Positions 36,005-48,846 of a DNA stretch of 64,000 bases are shown in pieces (position 1 is the stretch's first letter; each line of letters opens with the position of its first letter). The translations under genes were made by a program, and so were the position numbers. Source of the DNA: Sipunculus nudus (lineage: Eukaryota; Annelida; Sipuncula; Golfingiida; Sipunculidae); NCBI GenBank assembly GCA_026874595.1, contig CM049320.1, positions 5,089,464-5,153,463 of the forward strand, written 5' to 3'. The notes under the pieces are model-generated. The model ran no database searches, had not been told where the DNA came from, and saw only the letters and a list, made by a program, of their open reading frames with translations.

Positions 36005-38395
36005 CCTCGTGCTTAATGACCCTGGTGTATGGCTCTATGATAGGGACACCATGGTGGGGGACCCCGGTGTAGGGCTCTATGACAGGGAAACCGGGCTGGG
36101 TGACCCTAGTATAGGGCCGTAAAACGGGTAAACCATGCTGTGTTACCCTAGTATAGGGCAGTATGCCGGTACACCATATTGAGTGATCCTGGTGTAGGGC
36201 TCTATGACAGGGGCACCATGCTGAGTGACCCTAATAGAGATCTGTAAGACAGGGAAACCATGCTGTGTTACCCTCTTGTAGGGCAGAATGCCGGTACACA
36301 ATGCTGAATGACCCTGATGTTGGACAGTATGCCGGGGTAAAATGCTGAGTGAACCTGATGTTAGACAGTATGCCGGGATAAAATGCTGAGTAACCCTGGT
36401 GTAGGAGTGTATGACAGGGACATCGTGCTTCGTGACCCTGGCGTAATGCTGTATAGCAGGGACACCATGCTCAGTGACCTTGGTGTAGGGCAGTATGATT
36501 ATGGAAAACGTGCTAGGTGACTCTGGTGTAGAAGTGTATGAGAGATATCCCGTGCTTAATGCCCCTCGTGTTTAGCTATATGATAGAATCACCATGCAGA
36601 GTGACCCTGGTGTAGGACTGTTTGACAGGAACAGCGCGCTGGTTGAACTTGGTGTAGGACAGTATGCCGGGGACCCCATGCTAAGTGTCCCTTGTGCAGG
36701 GCTAAATGAAAGGGACACCATGCTATGTTACCCTGTTGTAGGACAGTATGAAGGGACATCGTGCTAAGTGACCTTTGTGTCGGGAAGTATGTCATTCCGA
36801 GTGACCCTGGTTTAGGACTGTATGACAGGGACACCGTTCTTGATGACACTGGTGTAGGACTGTATGAAGGGACACCGTGCTAAGCGACCTTGGTGTAGGG
36901 CTGTATGATAGAGACACCGTGCTGGGTGGCCTGGTGTAGGGCTGTATGAAAGAGACACCGTGCTGAGTTACCTATTTTAGGGCTGTCTGACAGAGACACC
37001 GTGCTTGATGACACTGGTGTAGGGCTTACGTGCTTGGTGACCCTGGTATAAGGCCGTATAGCTGAGACATCGTGCTAAGTAAGCCTAGTGTTGGGCTGTA
37101 TGACAGAGACTCCGTGCTGAGTGACCCTGGTGTAGAGCTGTATGACAGAGACACCGTGCTAAGTGACCATGGTGTAGGGCTGTCTGATATGGACACGGTT
37201 CTTGATGACACTGGTGTAGGACTGTATGAAGGGACACCGTGCTAAGTGACCATGGTGTCGGGAGGTATGCCGGAGACCCCATGGTGAGTGACCCTGGTGT
37301 AGGGCTGTATGATAGGGACCCCGTGCTGTGTGACCCGGGTGTAGGGCTGTATGACAGAGACACCGTGCTGGGTGGCCTGGTGTAGGGCTGTTTGATTGAG
37401 ACACCGTGCTGAGTGACCCTGGTTTAGGGCTGTCTGACAGAGACCCCGTGCTTGATGACACTGGTGTAGGACCAACGTGCTTGGCGACCCTGGTGTAAGA
37501 CTGTATAACAGGTACACCGCCCGATGTCACACAAGTGTAGGGCTGTATGACTGAGACACCGTACTGAGTGACCCTTGTGTAGGGCTGTATGACAGAAACA
37601 CCGTGCATGGTGGCCTGGTGTAGGGCTGTATGACAGAGACACCGTGCTTGATGACACTGGTGTAGGGCTGACGTGCTTGGTGACCCTGCTGTAAGGCTGT
37701 ATAACTGGGACACAGTGCTGAGTAACACTAGTGTAGGGCTGTATGACTGAGACACAGTCTTGAGTGACCCTGGGTGGCCTGGTGTAGGGCGGTTTTAACA
37801 GAGACACCGTGCTGAGTGACCCTGTTGTAGGGCTGTCTGACAGGGACACCGTGCTTGAAGACACTGGTGTAGAGCTAACGTGCTTGGTGACCCTGGAGTA
37901 AGGCTGTATTACTGGGACATCGTGCTGAGGAGCCCTAGTGTTGGGCTGTTTGACTGAGACTCCGTGCTGAGTGACCCTGGTGTAGGGCTGTCTGACATGG
38001 ACACTGGACACCGTTCTTAATGACACTGGTGTAGGACTGTATGAAGGGACACCGTACTAAGTGACCTTGGTGTAGGGCTGTATGATAGAGACCCTGTGGG
38101 AGTGACCCTGGTGTAGGGCTGTATGACAGAGACACCGTGCTGGGTGGCCTTGTGTAGGGCTGTATGATAGAAACCCCGTGCTGAGTGACCCTGGTGTAGG
38201 GCTGTATGACATAGACACCGTGCTTGGTGGCCTGGTATAGGGCTGTAGAGATAGAGACACCGTGCTTGGTGACCCTGGTTTAGGGCTGTTTGACAGAGAC
38301 ACCTTGCTTGATGACACTGGTGTAGGGCTAACGTGATTACTGACCCTGGTGTAAGGCTGTAAAACTGGGACACCGTGCTGAGTAACCCTAGTGAG
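36005..38395 (+). repeat. 42-bp minisatellite array a (~57 units)
   Basis: Unit consensus GTGACCCTGGTGTAGGGCTG followed by TATGACAGAGACACCGTGCTGA, 42 bp in all. Because 42 is a multiple of 3, long frames stay open on both strands: a 14-residue GDPGVGLYDRDTVL-like repeat on plus and a 14-residue SLSYSPTPGSLSTV-like repeat on minus (up to 200 codons). Stops and frame slips between units, and both-strand openness, argue against coding. It lies between the 5' flank of U1 and intron-1-like sequence of U2. Confidence 0.95.
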
Positions 38396-38560
38396 GAGAA
38401 AGGGTTCAGCTTGGTATCTGACACAGGTGGTTCTTATTTATCACTTGCAAAGGGAATAAAATGTCAGTAATCATCGACCAGAAGAATGGCTGATCAGGTT
38501 GAATCAATGCATGATTAATAAAAAAAGTCTGTATTCAATAAACAACAGGGTGGAGTCCTA
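38396..38560 (-). pseudogene. CD225 intron 1 relic (U2) fused to the 42-bp array
   Basis: 38400-38545 matches U1 intron 1 at 33180-33340 (AAAGGGTTCAGCTTG ... TCTGTATTCAATA). It follows array a directly, so exons 3 and 2 of this unit are gone. Exon 1 was not found downstream. Confidence 0.65.
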
Positions 38561-38839
38561 TTACAGTTGTTGTATTACTACTTCTTCTAAATCCATCTAT
38601 TACCATTAATATTACTATTACAACATTGTTTTTCATCTATAACTATAACTATCACTTTTACTATTATTTTGCTTCTATTACTTCTATTATAACTATAACT
38701 TGTCTTCATATAGTGATATTTGCATAAACTGCCCTTGTCCTCTACATTACCCCTGCCCCATTCCGTGAAGGTGAAACTTAAATGTGTTTGTTAATTTTTG
38801 TTTAATAAAAAATGACAATTAAATAGATTTAAATCCTTT

Positions 38840-38908
<69 letters not shown>

Positions 38909-39980
38909 GAGGTTTCTTAAGCAATCAATGCGCACCGTTTGGATAAGATTAAAGTTCAGTACTATTTCGAGTTAGTTCATGATCAGTACATCATAAACCC
39001 AGTTCCGGTAGGTTCATATTCACCATAGTTTAAGACACTTTTTTAACATGTAATTATACATTTCACACACACTGTTAATCAGCAAATAAAATAAACAACT
39101 TCATGTTAAAATTTTTTTAAAGAAAAAAGTAAGGTTTGAATAATGGAAGTGTCTAGGCAGCCAACAATGTGTAATGCTGAGTGTCAGAGCCTGGAGAGTC
39201 TGCGCAGCCGACAATGCCGGCTGCCAAGACTTTCCTCAATCCAGCCCCTGTATGATTAAAAAAAAATAATTCTTATGCACTGGAATACATACCCCTACAC
39301 TACAGGTATTTTATAGGCAGGTATCTGCACTTCATTGACTGACCAGATCAGATGATAAATACAGTGTACACACTGTTAATTATGTGTTTGTTTTGCAATA
39401 AACCGCTTTTGCTTCATGGTTGGGTAACAGTCATGATTTAATAATTTAATTACTTAATAAATATGTACCACGAGTGGTGAGAGAGCAGATTCTTAAACTT
39501 CGTGAATAGTGAGCGAGAAGATACTGAATATATGTTGGTATTTCAACTATCCTCCTAAGTCAGGGATAAAACTGTGAACAAAAAAAACAAACAAACAAAA
39601 AACAGTCTAATGTGCAATATTGTGCTTTACCGTGTAGTGCTTTGGTGATACTGTTTTATAGAAATTCAGACATTATACATTTTACATTTCAAGCAATATC
39701 TCACTCTCCATTTGTTGTATTTTTCTCTCAAAACGTACCCTTAATACAGGGTTGTCGATGAATGAGAACATTTAAGACTAAGAATCAAGCCATGTCAGGT
39801 GGGAACATTTAAGACTAAGAATCAAGCCAGGTGTGGCGGTTCTAACTTTTACATTCCTATTTATATTGTACTTTAGTTAGCTTCTGAGCAGTAAAGGTTT
39901 GAAAATTTAGTCTGAGACCCTGGCAGCTATTTGCTTTTACTGAATATGCACAGGATTTCCTGTTTCTATGAATATAGCCT
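38560..39980. other. Unit U2 non-coding DNA
   Basis: No gene. (TA)n at about 38857-38905 and AT-rich sequence. A 20-bp phrase, AACATTTAAGACTAAGAATC, is duplicated in tandem near 39770-39825. Confidence 0.4.
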
Positions 39981-39984
39981 TTTT

Positions 39985-40130
39985 TACTGTTGTCACCTGA
40001 TAAAGAAGCATGTGCGCTTCGAAAGCTTGTGTGTTAATAAACAAGTTAGTCTATCGAAAAGACGTCACTCTTTCTCTTTACCTACACTTTGACTAGTGAT
40101 GCGACCCGACCCGAGTATATATATGTAATG
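39985..40130 (+). mobile_element. Dispersed hairpin-tail element ending at TA repeats (U2)
   Basis: CTGATAAAGAAGCATGTGCG, then CTTCGAAAGCTTGTG, TTAATAAACAAG and GCGTC/GACGTC-type sequence, ending just before a TA-rich stretch. A second copy lies at 45785-45920 and a 3' fragment at 45180-45240. The GAAGC...GCTTC hairpin followed by CGAAA is typical of retroelement 3' ends such as Penelope-like elements (inference). Confidence 0.4.
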
Positions 40131-40541
40131 GTGCCTGATATATACCTGTATATATATTCATATTACGCTGCTCGAATGCTGATGCGTTCTCCTAATATCG
40201 AGATTCCCGTGTCGCATTGTGCAGTCAGAGTGAAAAGGCTGAATTCTAAGAACACAGGAAACAAAATAAAAAAGCCTCTTTGATCTCAGTTTGTATATCA
40301 CTACACCTGTGACCTCGTTGGTTTACACTTGAGATGTCTTGTTCATATCCTGTAAAAAAATAGCTGCCAGTTTTCATTGAGGATGTGTAGAGTAATGGAG
40401 ATTGAACGAGCAGAGGGACAACCACTGGCACGTTTTTTTTAGTAAAGATAGGAGATCACTACCAGACAGCTGTAATTATAAAGACAAAGAGGACTTTGTA
40501 CCAAAGTGTAGTTCTACATGTGAAGGGCCTTCGGAGCCGGG

Positions 40542-41089
40542 CTACGGACAAAACCTTCCTCGGACAAAAGGCCCCCCCGGTGAAAAGTCCCCTTGGACAA
40601 AAGCCCTCCCTGGGTAATCCCCCTACCTAAATGATAAAGGGGACAAATGCCCCTTCTCAAGATATAAATTATTTTAAATTCATTTTTTAATACGTTTATG
40701 ACTACATTTAAAAATCTGCAGATTTATTTATCCTGAGTAAAACCCTCTACAGTGCAGAATAACTCCGTAAAATAGTGTATATATTTGCAAAATTAATGAG
40801 TGACCTAATATCAACAATTTAAGTATGAACAATATAAACATTATTACTGTCATGAATAATAATTCATCAAAATACTAATTATTTGTATTCCATTAAACTG
40901 ATATTTTGTTTCGTTTCTTTTAAAATTTATCAGCGTACCGGTAGCTCATGTAATTATGTGAAGTGCACGTTGATATTGCTTTTCTATTTTTAACATAAAA
41001 TATTATATATATAGTAAATTTAAATTTTTAGTTGTTTTGGTAAAGCAAATAGAGACCACCGATGTATTATTATTATGTGTATAAACACC

Positions 41090-41131
<42 letters not shown>

Positions 41132-41210
41132 GGGGGTGTTCCTTATCATTAAGGTAGGGATGGGGTTTTTTGTCCCAGGGGGCTTCCTAACAGGGGAGTT
41201 CCGGTCCTAC
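40542..41210. mobile_element. MITE with long compound inverted repeats (U2)
   Basis: The left end carries GGACAAAAGGCCCCCC-type short repeats and CCTACCTAAATGATAA. The right end carries the reverse complement of the same elements (TTATCATTAAGGTAGG, then TTTTGTCCCAGGGGGC), giving arms of about 100 bp around an AT-rich core of ~450 bp without a coding frame. It is absent from the aligned sites in U1 and U5 and present in U3 (46387-47216). Confidence 0.65.
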
Positions 41211-41854
41211 ACTTCTACAGAATAACACCACCCATCCCGCCCTTCGTTTGCCACTCAGTCTTGTTAATTTCCTTTTTGTGTTTGATTTCGGAGTTTCATC
41301 CTGTATTTGCTGTCGATCACACTGTGTTCTCTGCCTGCATACATGTACTTCCTGCTTTTTCTTCCTTTATTTCAGGTTCTCTTCACTCTTAGTCAAGCAT
41401 AAACGATTTTCTTTTGTGTTACACTTATTTCAACAATAAGGCTGTATAAGAGTGTGATAAGGGGATGAATAAGCCATCCCGAACCATTTTGCCTATGCAT
41501 AATTATAAAATTAACTAGCCCAAAACATGGTGGTGATATGGCCAGAAGTTTATTTATCTGAGAGTGTGTATAATGTTGTGCCAAATTATTTTATTTAGGT
41601 TGATTAATGTTTCGTTTGATGCCTTGTTTTAGCTTATATTTCGTGCAAATAAATTTATCAACCTGAGTAAAACAAGACTTTTGTAATTCCTCTCTTATTT
41701 TGCACTGATATATATCTCCCCTAGTTGTAATTCTGTTGTTTGTTGGTTAAGTAAATTAAATATAAACATTTATCCTTTGGAAACTACAATTCAATATGTC
41801 AACTACAAAACGTTTGAATATGAATAAAATCTATCGCCTGCGTATTGCTACAGG

Positions 41855-42475
41855 TGTCTGTTTGGGCGCTAGCTCATGTGTGAGTTCTGAAGCATAGAAA
41901 CACAGCTTTCTTTGTTCTAGATGTTTTAGGTCTGTTCATGTGAGTGTGCATGTTCTTTAGGAATTTTCCATTTCTAGTATTTTCGGATGAAACAGTTATA
42001 AATAGGGGCTATTTTTAGAGCCGGCAGAAAAGGGAAAAAACCAGCGAGCACTAAAAGTGTTACCTTCTCGTCAGTTTTGGGAACTTACCGATAATCGCAG
42101 TGGTGTCAGATATTTAACAGACTTAATACACATTTATTACGGACTGTCTGCAATTTGTCTTTGGTTTATTACTACTTATGTGGATCATTGGTTTTAAACT
42201 ACTTTGTTGAGCTGCGACGGTGGTGGTATCCAGAATCAAAACCTATGATCCGGACACTCTGGTACTGTACATTTTATTTGTTACACTGTGTAATTGTATT
42301 GATTAAGTGTATTGCAATGTTAGGATTGTTTTAAGAATATATTATAGGTATATGTTAACAAAAAAAAAATACCCTAGATATTTTACGCTGCCTAGTGTTA
42401 CGGAATCTGACTTTTTAATGTCCGTAACAAAATTTATGCTCGTCACGACTACGTGATCTCTTGTTATAAGGTCCT
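41855..42475 (+). mobile_element. LTR-like element copy (U2)
   Basis: Reverse-complement partner of 56786-57572. Shared features are a TATA-like box (GTTATAAATAGGGGC here, CTATAAAAAAGGGGG in the partner), TTTCGGATGAAA upstream of it and GTAACAAAATTTATGCTCG near the 3' end. The start TGTCTG and an end in ...TTACA fit TG...CA LTR termini. No internal retroviral-type genes flank it, so it would be a solo LTR. Target duplications were not resolved. Confidence 0.4.
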
Positions 42476-43214
42476 GTTACAGTGAAACCATTAATTTCAT
42501 AAAACATCATAAACAATCTAAAACTTAAGATATAGGCTATACCATGTAACAGACATATATAAAGTTTGCATTCCTACGGACATATTAACAACTTTATAAA
42601 TACGGATCAGTGTAAGCTATGACGGATCTGTGTTGTCAAACGGTGTATCATACAACGCCCCATTTTTTTTTAACGTAGGCAGTTATCAAGAGACCATAAC
42701 ACATGTAGAATAAATCGTTTGGTATTTACCGTACAAGCACAATAACGTACTCACACGTTTGCGCAGCAGAGTCCAATGTAAGGCGCAGCATTTGTAGCTT
42801 AACCGATAAATATGTATGATTGAATAGCCGATACATATGCATTAATACTATTTATCATTTGTACCATAGCCAAAACATACAATATATTCATTATACATAT
42901 ATAAATATATAATTATTCTCCATTCTTTTCATATATTGACTGCCACAGAAAGTATATGTTTGGAAAAACCAACTTCTAAAAAACGTGAATAGGAATAGAA
43001 CTCCCCTGGTCAGCTGCATGAACCTGTTTTCATCAAGTCTGACTGATACCATATGACATCCACTCGGGTCTAATACACGGCCCGGTTTTAAGGAACGTGA
43101 TATTGACTAAGATGGCAAACTAAATATGTTTGCAAATCTTCATCATATAATACACCCAAAAAGAGCCGAAAGTTTAAACATCAATTGTTGTCTTCCGTTG
43201 CCTGGTCAAAGGGA

Positions 43215-44420
43215 ACCCGTGCTGGGTGACATTGGTTAAGGGCTTTGTGATAGGGAACCCATGTTGGATGACCCTGGTGTAGGGCTATGTGACAGGAAAC
43301 CCGTGCTGGGTGACACCGGGGTAAGGCTGTGTGACAGGGAACCCGTGTAGGGTTACACTGGTGAAGGGCTGTGCGACAAGGAACCCGTATTGGATAACAA
43401 TGGTGTAGGGCTGTATGACAGGGAACCCGTGTAGGGTGACACTAGTGAAGGCTCTGTGACGGAGTATAATTGTAGGTGACCCTTGTGGAGGGCTGTTTGA
43501 CAGAAAACCCGTGTTGGATGACCCTAGTGTAAGGCTGTGTGTCATGGAACCCGTGTTGGGTGACGCTTGTGACGTGCTGTATAACAGGGTACACTCGCTG
43601 GGTGACCCTTGTGTAGGGCTGTATGATAGGGAACCCGTGTTGTCGACAGTGGTGAATGGCTGTATGACAAAGAACCCCTGTTGGATGATGGTATGTAGGG
43701 CTGTGTGACAGGGAACCTGTGTTGGGTGACACTGATGTGGGGCCCTGTGACGGGGAACCCTTGTTGCGTGACACTGGCGAAGGGCTGTCTGACAGTGAAC
43801 CCGTTTTGGGTTACATTGCCGAAGGGGAGTGTGACACTGAACCCGTGTTGGGTGATACTGGTGAAGGGCTGTGTGACAGGGAACATTTGCTTGGTGACAC
43901 CGGTGTGGGGAATGTGTGATAGGGAACCTGTGCTGGGTGACATTGGTGTAGGGCTTTATGAGAGAGAACCCGAGATGGATGACACTGTGGTGAAGGACTG
44001 TATGACAAGGAACCCCTGTTACGTGACACTGGTGAAGAGCTGTATGACAGAATCCGTGTTGGATGAACCTCGCGAAGGGCTACGTGACAGGGAACCCGTG
44101 TTAGGTGACACTGGTGAAGGGCTGTCTGACAGGGAAACCATGTTGGGTGACACCAGTGTAGGGCTGCATGACAGGGAACCCGTGCCGGGTGACACTTGTG
44201 GATGGCTTTGTGACAGGTAATTCGAGTTAGGTTACAGTCTGGGGTAGGGCTGTATGACAGGTAAACCATGCTCGATTACCCTAGTTCAGGGATTTATGAC
44301 AGGGACACTGTGCTGTGTGACCCTGGTGTAGGGCTGCATGACAGGGACCCTCAGCTGCGTGCCCTGGTGTATGGCTCTGTGACAGGGACAACATCTTAGT
44401 GACCTGGGTAATCACTGTAT
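43215..44420 (+). repeat. 42-bp minisatellite array b (~29 units)
   Basis: Same family as array a, but the local variant is GTGACACTGGTGAAGGGCTG with GAACCCGTGTTGG, giving DREPVLGDTGEGL-type peptides on plus. A 171-codon frame at 43705-44220 is spurious. The array-specific variant indicates homogenisation within arrays. Confidence 0.95.
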
Positions 44421-44439
44421 GAGATGATGTGTTCCTTCA

Positions 44440-44830
44440 TAAGTGGCCAATGTTGTTGATTTTAAGTATGTGTAAGTACAGTGTTTATATTGGATACTGT
44501 ACAAGTAACGATTCTCTGTCACGTATTTTCTTTAATATATGCACAATTTTTGACCTCATCCTAGTATAAATTTCAAGCGCAGGGGGAAGCAAAGGTAGAT
44601 GTTGGCCGAAGTAAGAGCTTAAATAGGATGTTATGTAACACGAAAAGTATGAAGTTATCTCAGTTAAATTATTTTTGAACAGATAAGCAGGGCACGCTGA
44701 ACGTTAGAAATACACATAGAATGTCTTTACATCCGTGTCCATTTGGGTACTCAAGTCTAGACGTTAGATTAGAGTGACACATTTGATGTAACGGTACATG
44801 AACGCTCCTTTGTATTACAAAAGGATGATT
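44440..44830. other. 3' flank of the U3 CD225 relic
   Basis: Homologous to U5 54200-54560 (TTAAATTATTTTTGAACAGAT, AGGGCACGCTGAACG). Contains no gene of its own. Confidence 0.55.
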
Positions 44831-45015
44831 TATATCTGCAAACGAAGTAGATGTAAATAACCTCGAAGACCTAAGAAGACAGTGACACCCACGACAGATG
44901 TTATAATGCCGAGCACGTTAAACACCCTGGCCGTTTTCCCATAACTTTTTGCTTCCCGGAAATCTTTCATTAGCACTCTCCCTCGACATCATAGAAAAGC
45001 ACAAGGCGAGTGCAC
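44830..45015 (-). pseudogene. CD225 exon 3 relic with frameshift (U3)
   Basis: Keeps the acceptor (AG at 45016-45017) and the GALALCFSMMSRESANER start. A 2-bp deletion in the AGAAATTTCCGG region, compared with U5, shifts the frame and brings a stop before the second membrane segment. Exons 2 and 1 are missing, because homology to U5 intron 2 breaks off near 45180 at inserted elements. Confidence 0.85.
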
Positions 45016-45237
45016 CTGTCAATGAAAATATATAGTTTCAGTTATAGCAAGATATTTCTTTTCAACACATTCGACAATGTACATGCACAAATTTTAACAC
45101 CTTTTAACATTTACATGGCTAATACATTATGTAAATCTGATGTATTTAATGTGTGATATGTGTATTTGCTTGTGAAAAGGCGTAGTTTTCCTCTTTACCT
45201 TCACTTCGAATAAATACTCACACGGCTATATACCATC

Positions 45238-45239
<2 letters not shown>

Positions 45240-45302
<63 letters not shown>
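45240..45302. repeat. (TA)n microsatellite
   Basis: Uninterrupted TA tract directly after a fragment of the hairpin-tail element. Confidence 0.95.
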
Positions 45303-45307
<5 letters not shown>

Positions 45308-45784
45308 GTTATGGCATTTGGTCTCAGTCGCAAAATATAATATTGTCTAGGTTTGCCACCATGGGTCATTACATTCATCTGTTTCAGTTTCACTTCTCTG
45401 GTAAACCTTTTTACAGTTGGCCTTTTCAGTTTTCAGTCTTTTACAGGTTGCGGTTTTCCAAACAGGTTATTTACCTTACTTCTTTTGTTTTAGCCTGCCT
45501 CGTTTTCAGTTCGGTCTCATGATACGTTTTCCTGAGATAAGGTGCTCAGACAGTCAGAGATAGTGAGAGAGCATACATCTCAGGTACTGGCAAAAACTTT
45601 GTACAGGACACTAGGAAACTACTATGATTAATGTCACCTTCTGTCAACCAGTTTCGTTATTCCTAAGCTGATGCTATATATGCCTGTTTAAACTGTTCGG
45701 CCTACGACATTACGACATATATGCATACATACACACATATATACATATATATATATACATATGTACATGCATACATGGGGACTT

Positions 45785-46021
<237 letters not shown>

Positions 46022-46386
46022 TATGATGCTGCTCGGATGTTGAGGTTCTCTCTCAAAAACGAGAGTCCAATGACGCTTGAACATAACTTGTTTGGAGTAA
46101 CAGTGAAAAGCCTGAATTCTAAGAAAACAGGAAACAAAATAATAATCTTCTCTGATCTCATGTTTGTACATCACTTCCATTGTGACCTTTATGTCTTTGT
46201 GCATGTCCCGTTAAACAAATACCTGCCAGTTAAATTGCGGATGTGTAGAGTATGATGTTTGAGGGACAAAAAGTGGCATTTTTTTCTGAGTAAAGATATA
46301 AAGATCACTTAATGACAGCGATCATAACGACCAAGAGGACTTTGTACCAAACTGTAGTACTTCCTGCAAAGGGCCTAAAGAGCCGG

Positions 46387-46844
46387 GGTACGGACAAAAC
46401 CTTCCTCGGACGTAAGCCCCCCCCCATCCCGCCCGAGAAAAGCCCCCCCCCCCCCCCGTACAAAAGCCCCCTGGTGAAAGCGCCCCTCCCAACCTAAATT
46501 ATAAAGAGGACCATAACCCCCATCTCAAAATATTAAATATTTCAAATTCATTTTTTATACGTGTATGACTACATTTAAATTCTTCAAATTTATTTCCCCT
46601 GCCATTATTAAACCTGCTACAGTACAGAATAAACCCGTAAAAATACTATATATATTTGCATAATTAATGAGTCATTTGATATCAACAATATAAATATGAA
46701 CAATATGTGCATCATTATTGTCATGAAAAATAATTAATCAAAACACTGATTATTTGTATTTTTATTAAACGGATTGTTTCTTTTTATAACTTTATCAGTG
46801 TACCGGTAGCTCATGTTATAACACGATGCTCCAACGTGCTTAAC

Positions 46845-46905
<61 letters not shown>

Positions 46906-47041
46906 ATATTATACGTTGATATTGTTGTTGCATATCTAAGACAATTATAAAGAATATATATAGTTAATTTGAATTCTGAGTTGTTTTGGGTAATGCAAAT
47001 AGAGACCAACTATGTATTACCATTAAGTATATAAAACATCA

Positions 47042-47113
<72 letters not shown>

Positions 47114-47216
47114 GGGACCTTTGTCCTCCTTATCATTAAGGTAGGGGGTAGGGGGATTTTTGTCCAAGGTAGCTTCTTAACAGAGGAGCTTTTGTCCATG
47201 GGGGCTTTTGTCCTAC
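46387..47216. mobile_element. MITE with long compound inverted repeats (U3)
   Basis: Sister copy of 40542-41210 at the same paralogous position. The left arm runs from TACGGACAAAACC and the right arm ends GGGGCTTTTGTCCTAC. The interior has expanded (TA)n at about 46848-46912 and (TA)n/(GA)n at 47042-47105. Confidence 0.65.
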
Positions 47217-47696
47217 ACCCCTACAGAACCACCCTCCCCTCCCGGTCTTCGGTTGCCACTTAGATTTGATAATTACGTTTCTGTGCTTAATTCCGGAGTT
47301 TTAGGCTTTATTTACTGTCGATCACACTGTGTTCTCTACCATCATACATTTACTTCCTGCTTTTTCTTTCTTTCTTTCTTTCTTTCAGGTTCCCTTCATT
47401 TCAGATTAGTTCAAGCACAAACGATTGTGGTTTGTTATAAACTTGTCCAAACAATAAGGCTGTATAAGAGGATGATAAGGGTATTAATAAGCCATAAGAT
47501 TTTATTTATCCCAATCCATTTTGCCAATGCATAATTTTAACATTAATAGCTGAAAACATGATGAGGATGTGGCCAGCAGTTTATTTATCCCTGAGAGTGT
47601 GTGTAATATTGTGCCAAATTATTTTATTAAGGTTGTTTAATGTTTCGTTTGATGCCCCATTTGAGCTTGAATTTCGTGCAAATAGCTTTATCAACC

Positions 47697-47935
47697 TACG
47701 GCCTGAACAGTCGGGTGGTGAAAAGCTCGGCTCTCTCCGCTGGCGACCCGGATTCGATCCCCGGTGTGGCAATGAGGGGGTTGTAATTGCCCGTCCAAGT
47801 TCGGTGGTTTGCTCCGGTCCTCTTGCCTCCTACAGACTACCGAACGCTATCATCTGAACCATGGAGAGTGCCTTAATTACCTTAATACCTTTGGACAATG
47901 TAAATGTAAAATAAATATGTTGATATTATTACCTG
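47697..47935 (+). mobile_element. tRNA-derived SINE
   Basis: Contains a B-box/T-arm sequence, GACCCGGATTCGATCCCCGG (47745-47764), preceded by GAAAAGCTCGGCTCTC. It is followed by the conserved central region TTCGGTGGTTTGCTCCGGTC and a tail of AATGTAAATGTAAAATAAAT. In the sister unit U2 the flanks are joined without it (TTATCAACCTGAGTAAAAC at about 41660-41678), giving an empty site. The tRNA cloverleaf is not complete, so it is not a tRNA gene. Confidence 0.75.
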
Positions 47936-48846
47936 AATAAAACTGAGATTTCGTAATTCCTCTCTTATTTTGGATTGATATATATCTCCCCTAGTTGTAA
48001 CTCTGATGTTTGTAGGTTAAGTAAATTAAATATAGACATCTATCCTTCTGGTTACTACAGTTCGATATGTAAACTAAAAAATATTTGAATATAAATGGAA
48101 ACAATCACCTATGTATAACCATTGATTGTGTGACACATCATACACATCTGAAATAAGTTATACGCTAAATGATGTAAAGGACATTTATACAGTTTGCATT
48201 ACAACGGATATAAAAAACTTACTTAAGACGGATCAGTGTAGTCAAACGCTGTATCATGCAACGCCCAATTTTTTTTTTACTTATGGAGTTATCAAGAGAA
48301 CATAACAAATATAGAACTAATCGTTTCGCATTAACCGTACAAGTACACAAAATTACTCACACGTTTGTGCAGCAGAGTTCATTGTAAGGCGCAGTTTACA
48401 CATGTATTAAAAATTGTTTGGAGCACAGCCGGCATATACACATGTATTAATAATATCTGTGGCATAGCCGATACATAAAATACATACATTATATATATAA
48501 ATTAATATATATATATATTATTCCTTTTTTTATATATATTGACTATCACATAAAGTCTATGTATGGAATATCCAACTCCTAATAAACGTGAAAAGGAATA
48601 GAACCCACCTGATCAGCTGCCTGATCCTGTTTCCATTAAGTCTGACTGATATCATATGACATCCAATTGTGGCTTATAGACGCCGCGGTTTTATGTCACG
48701 TGATATTTACTCTGAGATGGCAATCTAAGTATGTTTGCAAAACAAACTACAACAGAGAATACTCATAAAACAGTCGGGGGTTTAAACAAGAATTGCTGTC
48801 TTCCGTTGCCTGGTCAAAGGTGAGTAAAATTTCGGAATTATGGCAG

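Noticed and set aside
37159-38026. Long minus-strand frames (198-200 codons) with SYSPTPGS repeats as a structural protein gene
   Set aside because: They come from the 42-bp minisatellite, which is open on both strands because its unit is a multiple of three. Frames break repeatedly and no splice or start context is conserved.
36005-38395. CRISPR-like array of regular repeats
   Set aside because: Units are head-to-tail without unique spacers and the genome is animal; this is a minisatellite.
43705-44220. 171-codon plus-strand frame with GDTGEGLCDREPVL repeats as a collagen-like gene
   Set aside because: Same minisatellite; overlapping minus-strand frames are equally open, and the other arrays do not keep the frame.
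47740-47770. A tRNA gene
   Set aside because: Only the T-arm/B-box is convincing. The acceptor stem and anticodon arm are not complete, and the segment continues into a SINE body and tail.
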